This document shows positions 1-5,662 of a stretch of DNA of 6,453 nucleotides, in pieces; the stretch's first letter is position 1, and each line of letters starts with the position of its first letter. A program made the position numbers and the translations under genes. Below the pieces are notes generated by a model, which was not told where the DNA came from, did not search any database, and was given only the letters and a program-made list of their open reading frames with translations. Location: the NCBI GenBank assembly GCA_025362115.1, contig JANYIK010000002.1, forward strand, positions 1 through 6,453, in the 5' to 3' direction. The DNA is from Methylophilaceae bacterium (GTDB taxonomy: Bacteria > Pseudomonadota > Gammaproteobacteria > Burkholderiales > Methylophilaceae).

Positions 1-111
1 AATTTCTTGTGAAATATCCAGCGCCTTATCATCATTTACGCCACGCAAATCCTCTATCTTATTCTCGAGTTCAGCGATGGATTGTTCAAAATCTAAAAAA
101 CTGATTTTCAT
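1..111 (-). CDS. accA: Acetyl-CoA carboxylase carboxyltransferase subunit alpha, N-terminal 37 residues (cut by window edge)
   Basis: The minus strand from ATG 111-109 stays open to the left edge and begins MKISFLDFEQSIAELE, then a charged stretch ending LDISQEI. This closely follows the start of E. coli AccA (MSLNFLDFEQPIAELE..., from memory). AccA is the alpha half of the carboxyltransferase that makes malonyl-CoA from acetyl-CoA and carboxybiotin, the first committed step of fatty acid synthesis. Only the N-terminal helical segment is visible, and the catalytic crotonase-like domain lies outside the window. A GGAA (123-120) sits 8 nt before the ATG as a plausible ribosome binding site. The gene starts 26 bp after the dnaE stop on the same strand, with no terminator between, so the two are probably cotranscribed, as in many proteobacteria. 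Confidence 0.93.
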   Translation of the reverse strand, partial: MKISFLDFEQSIAELENKIEDLRGVNDDKALDISQEI

Positions 112-137
112 TAAGGGAGTTCCGTTACAAGCTAAAT

Positions 138-3100
138 TTACTGAGAATGATACAGGATTTTCAATCCGTCATCGCCCAACCAACCACGTAAACCCGCCAA
201 TAACTCATCACGCAACTCCACCCGCCACTCGTCAGGCAAGGCCATTTCGCAGGTCGCCTGGCCATTGTGGTAGTTGAGTAATACCCTGCAAGACTCGGCA
301 CGACGATAAGGATTGAGCAACTCCCGCAACTTTGCTGTATCAGCTTGGCCATTGCACGAAAGTTTAAGCAACTGGGCGTTGGCGGTGCGGGCAGTGCTAA
401 GGTCAAACAAGCGCCTAGCACTCACACGCAAGCCTCCTGTGTAGTCATCTTTGCTGACTTTACCTTCCACAATCAACAATTGGTCTTCCTTGAGCAACGC
501 CTGCTGCTGCGCCCACAACTCGTTACCCACGGCAACATCCAGTTGCGCCGTGCCGTCGTCTATGCTTACAAAGGCCATTTTACCGCGTGCGGTCATTTTA
601 GTACGCGTTGCCATCACCACACCAGCCAGCATTTGCGGTTGCTCTTTGGGGCTCAAGGTCGCCAGTTCCGTCTTCACAAAGGTCGCAATATCCTTACGCC
701 AGGCACTAAACGGATGCCCGCTGAAATAAAACCCCATCGCGGCTTTTTCTTGGATGAGTTGCTCGCGCTCAGACCATGCCACCACCACGGGAAGTGCCTG
801 TTGCGGAGTGTCATGGGATTCGCCAAACAAACTGTCTTGCCCGTTGCCATCACCTTGACTACCCACATCCATAGCCACGCCCACGGCGGCTAATAACGCA
901 GCACGGTTTGTGTCTATCGCATCAAAAGCCCCTGCGCGCACTAAAGATTCCACCACGCGCCGATTCACCTTACGTAAATCCAAACGACGGCAAAAGTCGA
1001 ATAAATCCTTAAAGTCACCATCCTGCTCACGCGATGCCAAAATCACGCTAATTGCCGCTTCACCCGTGCCTTTCACTGCTCCCAAGCCGTATAAAATCGT
1101 CTTTTTGTCTACGGGTTTAAAGCGGAATTCACTACGGTTGATGTCTGGCGGCAACACCTTCACGCCATTAGCCAAGGTATCTTTGAAAAACACTTGCACG
1201 TTGTCAGTATTGTTCATGTCTGCCGACAAAGTCGCTGCCATAAACGCGGCAGGATAATGCGCCTTCAACCAAGCAGTGTGATACGCCACCAGCGCATAAG
1301 CGGCGGCGTGTGATTTGTTGAAGCCATAGCCTGCAAACTTTTTTATCAGGTCAAACAATTGCCCGGCCTGATGCTCGGATGTGCCGCCCTTCTGTGCACC
1401 GGCAATGAACACCGCACGCTGCGCGTCCATCTCTTCCTGCTTCTTCTTGCCCATGGCGCGGCGCAACAGGTCGGCACCACCCAAACTATAACCGCCCACC
1501 AGCTGCGCCATCTGCATCACCTGCTCCTGATACACCATGATGCCGTAGGTTTCTTTCAGTACCGGCTCAACTGCGGGGTGCGGATATTCAACCGTGACCT
1601 CCTTGTTTTTGCGTTTGCAAAAATCGGGGATCAAATCCATAGGACCAGGCCGATACAGCGCCACCAACGCAATGATGTCTCCAAAGCAGTCCGGTTTGGC
1701 CTGCTTTAGCATGTCTTTCATGCCGGAAGATTCCAGCTGGAACACGGCAGTGGTATTGGCGTTTTTCAGCAGTTTGTAGGTGTCGGGATCATCCAGTGCC
1801 AAGGTGGCCAAATCTATGGGGGGGTCGTTATTTGCCGCGCGCTGCTCATTCGCCCAATCTACGGCCATATCGAGGATGGTCAAGGTACGCAAACCCAAAA
1901 AGTCGAATTTCACCAGCCCCACGGCTTCCACGTCGTCTTTGTCGTACTGGCTCACCGTGGCCTTGCTGCCCTGCTGGCAGTACATGGGGGAGTAGTCGGT
2001 GATTTTCCCCGGAGAAATCAGCACCCCGCCAGCATGCGTGCCGACGTTGCGAACCAGGCCTTCCAGCCTCAGCGCCAGTTCCAGCAACTCCTTCACTTCT
2101 TCTTCTTTTTCGCGCCGCTCTTTGAGTTGTGGCTCTTGCTCCAGCGCCTTCTCCAGCGTCATCTCCAGTTCACGCGGAATCAGCTTGGCGATACCATCCA
2201 CAAAGTTGAACGGCAAATCCAGCACCCGGCCTACGTCACGGATCACGGCCTTGGCGGCCATGGTACCGAAGGTGGCGATCTGCGCCACGGCCTCCCGCCC
2301 ATACTTGTCGCGCACGTAGTCAATCACACGGTCGCGGCCTTCCTGACAAAAGTCAATGTCAAAGTCGGGCATGGATACCCGCTCCGGGTTCAAAAAGCGC
2401 TCAAACAGCAGATTGAATTGCAGCGGATCGAGATCAGTAATCCCCAAGCTATACGCCACCAAAGATCCAGCGCCTGAACCACGACCAGGACCGACCGGCA
2501 CACCGTTATGCTTGGCCCAATTGATAAAGTCCGCAACAATCAGAAAATAACCGGGGAAACCCATTTGGATGATAGTCGCCGCCTCGAACTCCAGCCGCGC
2601 CACGTATTCCGGGCGCTTGGCATCTCGAACCGCAGCGTCGGGATATAACACCGCCAAACGGCCTTCCAGGCCTTGTAAAGCTTGGCTACGCAAGTAGTCG
2701 TCCAAGCTTTCGTTATTAGGAGTAGGAAATTGTGGCAGATAGTTTTTGCCTAAGTTAAGTTCCAGATTGCAGCGCTTGGCGATTTCAACACTGTTGGTTA
2801 GCGCTTCAGGCACATCGGCAAACAGGGCGCTCATTTCGGCCTGCGTTTTGAAATACTGCTGCTCGGTAAACAACTTGGGACGACGCTTATCCGCCAGCAC
2901 ATAACCCTCGGCGATGCACACCCGCGCCTCGTGCGCTTTGAAATCATCCGCGTCCAAGAACTGCACGGGATGCGTAGCGACGGGCGGCAAACCCAGCTCT
3001 GCGGCGAGTTGCAGCGCTTTTGCGTCGTATAGCGATTCCTGTTCCTGCCCCACGCGCTGCAATTCGATGTAGAAACGGTTGGGGAACAGGGCGCTCCAGT

Positions 3101-3569
3101 CTTGCGCCAGCTTGGCGGCTGTAGCATCGTTGCCTGTTAGCAACGCCTGCCCCACATCGCCCCGCATTGCGCCTGAGAGCAAAATCAAGCCGTCCGTTCC
3201 CTCCTCCAGCCACATGCGTTTAATCTCGGCACGGCCACGGTGCTGATTCTGCGTGAAGCTGCGTGTCATCCAATCGCACAGCCGCAAATAGCCCGCATGG
3301 TTTTGGCACAACAGCAACAGGCGATAAGGCTGCTCGCGGTTGGCTAAGTTTTCCAACCAGAAATCGCAACCAATCAAAGCTTTGATGCCCTTGCCACGCG
3401 CCGCTTTATAAAACTTGATTGCGCCAAAAAGATTGGATAAATCTGTCAGCGCCAAGGCCGGCATGTGGTCATCCGCGCCGCGCTTGACGTAGTCGCCAAT
3501 CCGCACCATGCCATCCACCACGGAGTATTCGCTGTGGCAACGCAGGTGAACAAAAGACGGGGAATTCAT
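138..3569 (-). CDS. dnaE: DNA polymerase III subunit alpha (DnaE1 type), complete
   Basis: Catalytic subunit of the replicative polymerase, 1143 residues (E. coli 1160). Domains in order: PHP domain (about 5-275), palm/thumb/fingers core, helix-hairpin-helix region (about 830-890), OB fold (about 978-1055) and a C-terminal tau-binding region. The catalytic aspartates are D402 and D404 in PDFDID and D556 in KFDFLGL, matching E. coli D401, D403 and D555 with an offset of one. Other hallmarks are GPGRGSGAGSLVAY (361-373), ALYRPGPM (637-644) and GYGFNKSHAAAYALVAYHTA (747-766). QDSLF at 911-915 fits the internal beta-clamp-binding motif (QADMF in E. coli). The PHP site is degenerate: R10 and L44 replace metal-binding histidines of active PHP domains, so proofreading presumably needs a separate DnaQ. 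The start matches the family (FVHLR at 6-10), but GGAG lies only 1 nt before the ATG, an unusually tight spacing. No convincing dnaE promoter was found in 3570-3696. Confidence 0.98.
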   Translation of the reverse strand: MNSPSFVHLRCHSEYSVVDGMVRIGDYVKRGADDHMPALALTDLSNLFGAIKFYKAARGKGIKALIGCDFWLENLANREQPYRLLLLCQNHAGYLRLCDWMTRSFTQNQHRGRAEIKRMWLEEGTDGLILLSGAMRGDVGQALLTGNDATAAKLAQDWSALFPNRFYIELQRVGQEQESLYDAKALQLAAELGLPPVATHPVQFLDADDFKAHEARVCIAEGYVLADKRRPKLFTEQQYFKTQAEMSALFADVPEALTNSVEIAKRCNLELNLGKNYLPQFPTPNNESLDDYLRSQALQGLEGRLAVLYPDAAVRDAKRPEYVARLEFEAATIIQMGFPGYFLIVADFINWAKHNGVPVGPGRGSGAGSLVAYSLGITDLDPLQFNLLFERFLNPERVSMPDFDIDFCQEGRDRVIDYVRDKYGREAVAQIATFGTMAAKAVIRDVGRVLDLPFNFVDGIAKLIPRELEMTLEKALEQEPQLKERREKEEEVKELLELALRLEGLVRNVGTHAGGVLISPGKITDYSPMYCQQGSKATVSQYDKDDVEAVGLVKFDFLGLRTLTILDMAVDWANEQRAANNDPPIDLATLALDDPDTYKLLKNANTTAVFQLESSGMKDMLKQAKPDCFGDIIALVALYRPGPMDLIPDFCKRKNKEVTVEYPHPAVEPVLKETYGIMVYQEQVMQMAQLVGGYSLGGADLLRRAMGKKKQEEMDAQRAVFIAGAQKGGTSEHQAGQLFDLIKKFAGYGFNKSHAAAYALVAYHTAWLKAHYPAAFMAATLSADMNNTDNVQVFFKDTLANGVKVLPPDINRSEFRFKPVDKKTILYGLGAVKGTGEAAISVILASREQDGDFKDLFDFCRRLDLRKVNRRVVESLVRAGAFDAIDTNRAALLAAVGVAMDVGSQGDGNGQDSLFGESHDTPQQALPVVVAWSEREQLIQEKAAMGFYFSGHPFSAWRKDIATFVKTELATLSPKEQPQMLAGVVMATRTKMTARGKMAFVSIDDGTAQLDVAVGNELWAQQQALLKEDQLLIVEGKVSKDDYTGGLRVSARRLFDLSTARTANAQLLKLSCNGQADTAKLRELLNPYRRAESCRVLLNYHNGQATCEMALPDEWRVELRDELLAGLRGWLGDDGLKILYHSQ

Positions 3570-3624
3570 GCTCCAATTTTACCGTAAATGCCAATCAAAT
3601 TTGGCGACAAAGCGCCGTTTTTTA

Positions 3625-3653
3625 TTGACTACGAATAACGTATCGAACACAAT
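3625..3653 (+). promoter_or_regulatory. Putative sigma70 promoter of the AbrB/PIN operon
   Basis: TTGACT at 3625-3630 matches the -35 consensus at 5 of 6 bases. It is followed after exactly 17 bp by CACAAT at 3648-3653, which matches the -10 at 4 of 6. Transcription would start near 3660, inside the palindromic operator and about 35 nt before the antitoxin start codon. The position and spacing support the call, which rests on consensus matching alone. Confidence 0.6.
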
Positions 3654-3681
3654 ATCGTTTAACGATAAACTGATCGTTAAA
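3653..3681. promoter_or_regulatory. Overlapping palindromic operator upstream of the AbrB/PIN operon
   Basis: Two perfect inverted repeats share a half-site. The first is TATCGTT (3653-3659), a single T, then AACGATA (3661-3667). The second is TTTAACGAT (3658-3666), a 6-bp spacer, then ATCGTTAAA (3673-3681). The result is three copies of the ATCGTT half-site in alternating orientation within 29 bp, directly over the predicted transcription start. AbrB-fold antitoxins bind such DNA as dimers, alone or with their toxin, and repress their own operon. That this is the site for the adjacent antitoxin is inferred from position. Confidence 0.75.
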
Positions 3682-3685
3682 AAGA

Positions 3686-3690
3686 AAGGA
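3686..3690 (+). promoter_or_regulatory. Ribosome binding site deciding the antitoxin start
   Basis: AAGGA lies 6 nt before ATG 3697. It selects this start over the frame that stays open back to 3568. That longer form would cross the operator and promoter, and it lacks any family similarity before residue MNAVTVSPKY. Confidence 0.8.
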
Positions 3691-3696
3691 AAAACC

Positions 3697-3903
3697 ATGA
3701 ACGCCGTGACTGTTTCGCCCAAGTACCAAGTGGTGATCCCGCTGGAAATACGCAAAAGAATGGGCATTGCGCCTGGGCAGAAAATGCGGGTGATTGCCTA
3801 CGGCGACCACATTATGCTGTTTGCAGAACAGCCCATGAAAACCTACCGAGGCATATGTCCTGGCATTGACACTGACGTGCCACGCGAGGATGACCGGGTA
3901 TGA
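3697..3903 (+). CDS. AbrB/MazE-family (VapB-type) antitoxin
   Basis: A protein of 68 residues. Residues 1-45 form a SpoVT/AbrB swapped-hairpin DNA-binding domain: VTVSPKYQVVIPLEIRKRMG (4-23) followed by APGQKMRVIAYGDHIMLF. The tail from about 46 on (PMKTYRGICPGIDTDVPRED) is the kind of extended C-terminus with which VapB antitoxins wrap around and block the PIN toxin active site. The predicted role is therefore to neutralise the downstream nuclease and to repress the operon through the palindromes at 3653-3681. Its TGA stop (3901-3903) overlaps the toxin ATG (3900-3902) as ATGA, so translation is probably coupled and antitoxin is made first. The family assignment is firm; the binding partner is inferred from the overlap. 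Confidence 0.92.
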   Translation: MNAVTVSPKYQVVIPLEIRKRMGIAPGQKMRVIAYGDHIMLFAEQPMKTYRGICPGIDTDVPREDDRV

Positions 3904-4283
3904 ACGTGGTGGACTCGAGTGGCTGGCTGGAATATTTTGCTGATAGCGCCAATGCTGACTTTTTTGCACCCGCTATTGAAGACTTAGCCAAACTGGTGAT
4001 TCCCAGCATTTCCTTGTTTGAAGTGTTCAAACGCATCGCGTTACAGCATGGCGAACAACAAGGTCGCTACTGCATGGCTATCATGCAACGCGGCCAGGTT
4101 GTTACGCTGGATGCCCATCTTGCGCTGTCTGCTGCGGAATTATCTATCCAACACAAGCTGCCGATGGCAGACAGCAGCATCCTCGCCACCGCACGCAGCG
4201 TTGATGCCACGTTATGGACGCAGGACGAGGATTTTGCCGGGATAGCGGGTGTGAAATACATTCCCAAACCCTCTAGACGTTAG
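3900..4283 (+). CDS. VapC-like PIN-domain ribonuclease toxin
   Basis: A protein of 127 residues, normal length for VapC. The acidic PIN residues are all present: D5 in NVVDSSGWLEYF, E41 in SLFEVFKR, D91 in MADSSILATA, and D109 (with D111) in LWTQDEDF. These residues bind the Mg/Mn ions used for single-strand RNA cleavage. VapC toxins characterised elsewhere cut initiator tRNA, other tRNAs or 23S rRNA, but the target of this one cannot be read from sequence. With its four acidic positions intact it looks active, and it is paired with the AbrB-fold antitoxin by a 4-bp overlap. Its TAG stop overlaps, on the opposite strand, the TAA that ends the small split frame at 4280-4431. No rho-independent terminator is evident downstream. 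Confidence 0.93.
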   Translation: MNVVDSSGWLEYFADSANADFFAPAIEDLAKLVIPSISLFEVFKRIALQHGEQQGRYCMAIMQRGQVVTLDAHLALSAAELSIQHKLPMADSSILATARSVDATLWTQDEDFAGIAGVKYIPKPSRR

Positions 4284-4431
4284 CTTATGCCTAGTTGCTT
4301 CGCCAATGCGTCAACGGCATGTTTGTCGCGAAGAAGGCTGTCAAGCAACTCTTCCTCGTTCATAGTAAAGCTGCTTTTTTCTGCTATATCACACAAAAAA
4401 TTCTGTGCGAAGATTTTCCCCAAAATTCCAT
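4280..4431 (-). pseudogene. Possible small ORF interrupted by a -1 frame change
   Basis: Downstream of the cysteine-rich gene, an ATG (4431-4429) begins 2 nt after that gene's TAG and has GAAGGG about 6 nt before it, a good Shine-Dalgarno sequence. Read straight, it stops after 15 codons (TAG 4386-4384). A -1 shift at the heptamer G GGA AAA (4420-4414) would instead give a 50-residue product. It would begin MEFWGKIFAQNFLCDIAEKS and end DALAKQLGIS, stopping at TAA 4282-4280, which overlaps the convergent vapC stop. The second half also has its own ATG at 4363 (27 codons, no clear Shine-Dalgarno). I recognise no family. It could be a decayed gene, a real -1 frameshift product, a sequencing error in the homopolymers TTTTGGGGAAAA, or chance; 50 codons is too short to judge by openness alone. 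Confidence 0.25.
4293..4350. repeat. Nested inverted repeats between the convergent operons
   Basis: AGTTGCTT (4293-4300) pairs perfectly with AAGCAACT (4343-4350). Inside it, ATGC (4306-4309) pairs with GCAT (4317-4320). CTTCGC (4298-4303) could alternatively pair with GCGAAG (4328-4333). There is no T-tract directly after the outer arm, so it does not qualify as a classical terminator. It may still slow converging transcripts. The 42-bp gap between the outer arms makes chance a real possibility. Confidence 0.35.
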
Positions 4432-4433
4432 AA

Positions 4434-4616
4434 CTAACCCTTCTTTTCAAATCTTAAGCAGTGTTCACCGCTGGATTCCAGCACCTCCAGATGGGGCTGG
4501 CGCTTGCTTTTGAAGTTCATGGCACGGCAGCCATAGGGGAATTGCACGTCCCAGGTGATGTAATAGTGGACGCATTCAAGGCAGTTGGGAGTGGGTGCTT
4601 CTAATGTTGCGTCCAT
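4434..4616 (-). CDS. Small four-cysteine protein of unknown function
   Basis: A protein of 60 residues starting at ATG 4616. The cysteines are C12 and C15 (CLEC), C30 (FPYGCRAM) and C53 (SSGEHCLRF), an arrangement that could bind one zinc ion. The central pattern, CxxC-x-HYYITWD then FPYGCRAMxFKS, then a LEVLxSSG segment and a Cys near the end, feels conserved. I recall similar short uncharacterised proteins in other proteobacteria but cannot confirm this here. No signal peptide or membrane segment is seen. The start lies 4 nt after the PIN toxin's TAG, so the gene is probably the third cistron of that operon or is coupled to it. The frame remains open upstream to 4727, but that extension is the toxin gene in another frame. 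A DNA-, RNA- or protein-binding role is only a guess. Confidence 0.75.
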   Translation of the reverse strand: MDATLEAPTPNCLECVHYYITWDVQFPYGCRAMNFKSKRQPHLEVLESSGEHCLRFEKKG

Positions 4617-4620
4617 TGCG

Positions 4621-5022
4621 CTAAGTAGGCCGTAATCTATCCCAGCAAGTACGCGGGGAAATAATGACCAAACCCTGCCATTCTGCCAAGTCGAGCAACT
4701 CGGTATCACCCGTGACAAAAAAATCAATTTCTGCCACTAATGCACAAGCCACAATCCACGGGTCATCCAAATCTTTAATAGGCAAGATGGGTACAGACGT
4801 TTGAGCCGGGACGATTTCCAATAGACGCAACTCATCCTCAACCTTTACCAATAGCTCCGCACCGGCTTTGAACTTACGCTGCAAAATATCCAACACCTCA
4901 GCCACCACTGGCTCAGCGATCACGACTTCATGCTCAGTCAGCAAGCGTTCGTACAAATCGGCACACAAACCGCGCGTCGCTAATGCGCTCACCAGCACAT
5001 TAGTGTCAAGAAACACCCTCAC
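4621..5022 (-). CDS. PIN-domain toxin of the second toxin-antitoxin module (TIGR00305-like)
   Basis: A protein of 133 residues. PIN metal-binding acids are D6 in VFLDTNVLVSAL, E42 in VVAEVLDIL, D87 (with D86) in KDLDDPWIVACAL, and D106 in FVTGDTELL. The VTGDxELL ending and the DDPWIVACAL helix resemble the 'putative toxin-antitoxin system toxin component, PIN family' group rather than classical VapC, and are clearly different from the PIN protein at 3900-4283. Predicted activity is metal-dependent ribonuclease; the target is unknown. The start is GTG (5022-5020), overlapping the antitoxin's TGA as GTGA. This placement is forced because the conserved beta strand RVFLDTN begins at residue 2. 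All catalytic acids are present, so nothing suggests inactivation. Confidence 0.92.
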   Translation of the reverse strand: MRVFLDTNVLVSALATRGLCADLYERLLTEHEVVIAEPVVAEVLDILQRKFKAGAELLVKVEDELRLLEIVPAQTSVPILPIKDLDDPWIVACALVAEIDFFVTGDTELLDLAEWQGLVIISPRTCWDRLRPT

Positions 5023-5237
5023 GAAACAGCCTTGAACACATCCTCGTCGGTCAACATGCCACCTTGCTCAGCAAGTGGTAAGAGCTGCTCGCGCACCGCC
5101 CGAAAACGTGCCAAAGCAAGTTGACGACGCAGCGCTTCACGCACGATGTCACCTTTGGGGCGATGCGTCGCAGCGGCTAATTGCCCAAGCTCGCGCTCAA
5201 GCGCATCGTCAATGCGTATCGTTAAAGTAGCACTCAT
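5019..5237 (-). CDS. Ribbon-helix-helix (CopG-like) antitoxin
   Basis: A protein of 72 residues. SATLTIRI (2-9) would form the DNA-contacting beta strand. DDALERELGQLAAATHRP (10-27) and KGDIVREALRRQLA (28-41) would form the two helices of an RHH dimer. The tail 42-72, ending GGMLTDEDVFKAVS, is the part expected to bind and inhibit the PIN toxin. I chose ATG 5237 rather than ATG 5243. GAGGAG (5249-5244) lies 6 nt before 5237 but touches 5243 directly, and the RHH strand begins right after the second Met. The stop overlaps the toxin's GTG by 4 bp (GTGA), so translation is probably coupled. The 21-bp palindrome just upstream is the likely operator for autorepression. Confidence 0.92.
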   Translation of the reverse strand: MSATLTIRIDDALERELGQLAAATHRPKGDIVREALRRQLALARFRAVREQLLPLAEQGGMLTDEDVFKAVS

Positions 5238-5243
5238 CAACAT

Positions 5244-5249
5244 CTCCTC
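5244..5249 (-). promoter_or_regulatory. Shine-Dalgarno of the RHH antitoxin
   Basis: GAGGAG on the minus strand has 6-nt spacing to ATG 5237 and zero spacing to ATG 5243. This is the basis for choosing the shorter protein. Confidence 0.8.
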
Positions 5250-5255
5250 TATTAG

Positions 5256-5276
5256 GCGTGTTACATTGTAACACGC
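5256..5276. promoter_or_regulatory. Perfect 21-bp palindrome, operator of the RHH/PIN operon
   Basis: GCGTGTTACA (5256-5265), a central T (5266), then TGTAACACGC (5267-5276): 10-bp arms with no mismatch. It lies 7 bp before the antitoxin's Shine-Dalgarno and covers the predicted -10 element, the expected place for an RHH repressor site. On the minus strand it is followed by CCTAATAG rather than a T-run, so it is unlikely to be an intrinsic terminator for mazG. Its outer base is the last base of the mazG stop codon. Confidence 0.8.
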
Positions 5277-5293
5277 TACTGATACTCGGTATA
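5265..5293 (-). promoter_or_regulatory. Putative promoter of the RHH/PIN operon
   Basis: On the minus strand TACAAT (5270-5265) matches the -10 consensus at 5 of 6 bases and sits in the middle of the palindrome. Seventeen bp upstream is TATACC (5293-5288), a poor -35 (3 of 6) lying within the last codons of mazG. The start would fall near 5258, giving a leader of about 20 nt. Weak -35 boxes are common in repressed promoters. Read-through from mazG may also contribute transcripts. Confidence 0.5.
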
Positions 5294-5662
5294 TTTGGCG
5301 TTACTGCCACGCACTTTTTCCACCGGATACTTCTTGGCATTGAGGTCTATCTTGGCGTTGGCAGCATCAATGAGGTCTATCTCCAACACGTCTGCAATTC
5401 TCAGCAAGTACACAAACGTATCGGCGAGTTCATGCGCTACCCGCTCACGTTTCTCAGCGCTTAATTCACGGCTTTCTTGTTCAGTTGCCCACTGGAAATG
5501 TTCTACCAGCTCGGCGGCTTCTACTATCATCGCCATCGCCAGATTTTTGGGTGAATGAAACTGCTCCCAATCGCGCTCGCGCACGAATTCCCGCAGGCGG
5601 TCACGCAACGCTTCAAGCCGGTCTAACCCTTCCCCCTTTACTCCCCTTCCCCCTTTACTCAT
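5276..5662 (-). CDS. MazG-like nucleotide pyrophosphohydrolase (short, single-domain)
   Basis: A protein of 128 residues from ATG 5662. It has the all-alpha NTP-PPase signature: E48-AA-E51 (IVEAAELVEHFQW) and E78-LA-D81 (AHELADTFVYLLRIAD), which bind Mg and position the triphosphate. The segment RDWEQFHSPKNLAMAM (30-45) and the KKYPVEK tail resemble the dCTP-pyrophosphatase (DCTPP1/RS21-C6) branch more than two-domain E. coli MazG. The likely role is cytosolic removal of unwanted (d)NTPs to monophosphate and PPi. GGGAAGG lies just before ATG 5662. The upstream ATG 5734 is rejected because it would sit deep inside rlmL and lacks family similarity. Residues 2-12 are Gly/Lys low complexity encoded by a 17-bp tandem duplication. 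The gene overlaps the rlmL stop by 8 bp (ATGAGTAA). The stop abuts the palindrome of the next operon. Confidence 0.9.
   Translation of the reverse strand: MSKGGRGVKGEGLDRLEALRDRLREFVRERDWEQFHSPKNLAMAMIVEAAELVEHFQWATEQESRELSAEKRERVAHELADTFVYLLRIADVLEIDLIDAANAKIDLNAKKYPVEKVRGSNAKYTEYQ
5627..5660. repeat. Perfect 17-bp tandem duplication at the rlmL/mazG junction
   Basis: CCCTTCCCCCTTTACTC occurs at 5627-5643 and again at 5644-5660 with no mismatch. A decayed partial copy, CCCTTCCC, follows at 5665-5672. The unit is not a multiple of three. On the minus strand it covers the mazG start region and the rlmL stop codon, and it encodes the low-complexity mazG N-terminus. Confidence 0.93.

Noticed and set aside
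77..277. Plus-strand open frame over the dnaE 3' end and accA start
   Set aside because: It is antisense to two confidently identified genes, has no recognisable domain, and its composition is that of a shadow frame.
3603..3623. GGCG/CGCC hairpin followed by six T as a plus-strand terminator
   Set aside because: The stem is only 4 bp with a 6-nt loop, and there is no plus-strand gene upstream to terminate. It could at most block antisense transcripts leaving dnaE.
3568..3696. 43-residue N-terminal extension of the AbrB antitoxin
   Set aside because: It would run through the promoter and palindromic operator. A good ribosome binding site (AAGGA) and the family start point to ATG 3697.
4367..4380. 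AAAG/CTTT stem plus T-run as terminator of the vapC operon
   Set aside because: Four A-T-rich base pairs are too weak, and the position is about 85 bp past the stop.
4617..4727. 37-residue N-terminal extension of the cysteine-rich protein
   Set aside because: This stretch is the 3' end of the PIN toxin gene read in another frame. The conserved-looking part starts after ATG 4616.
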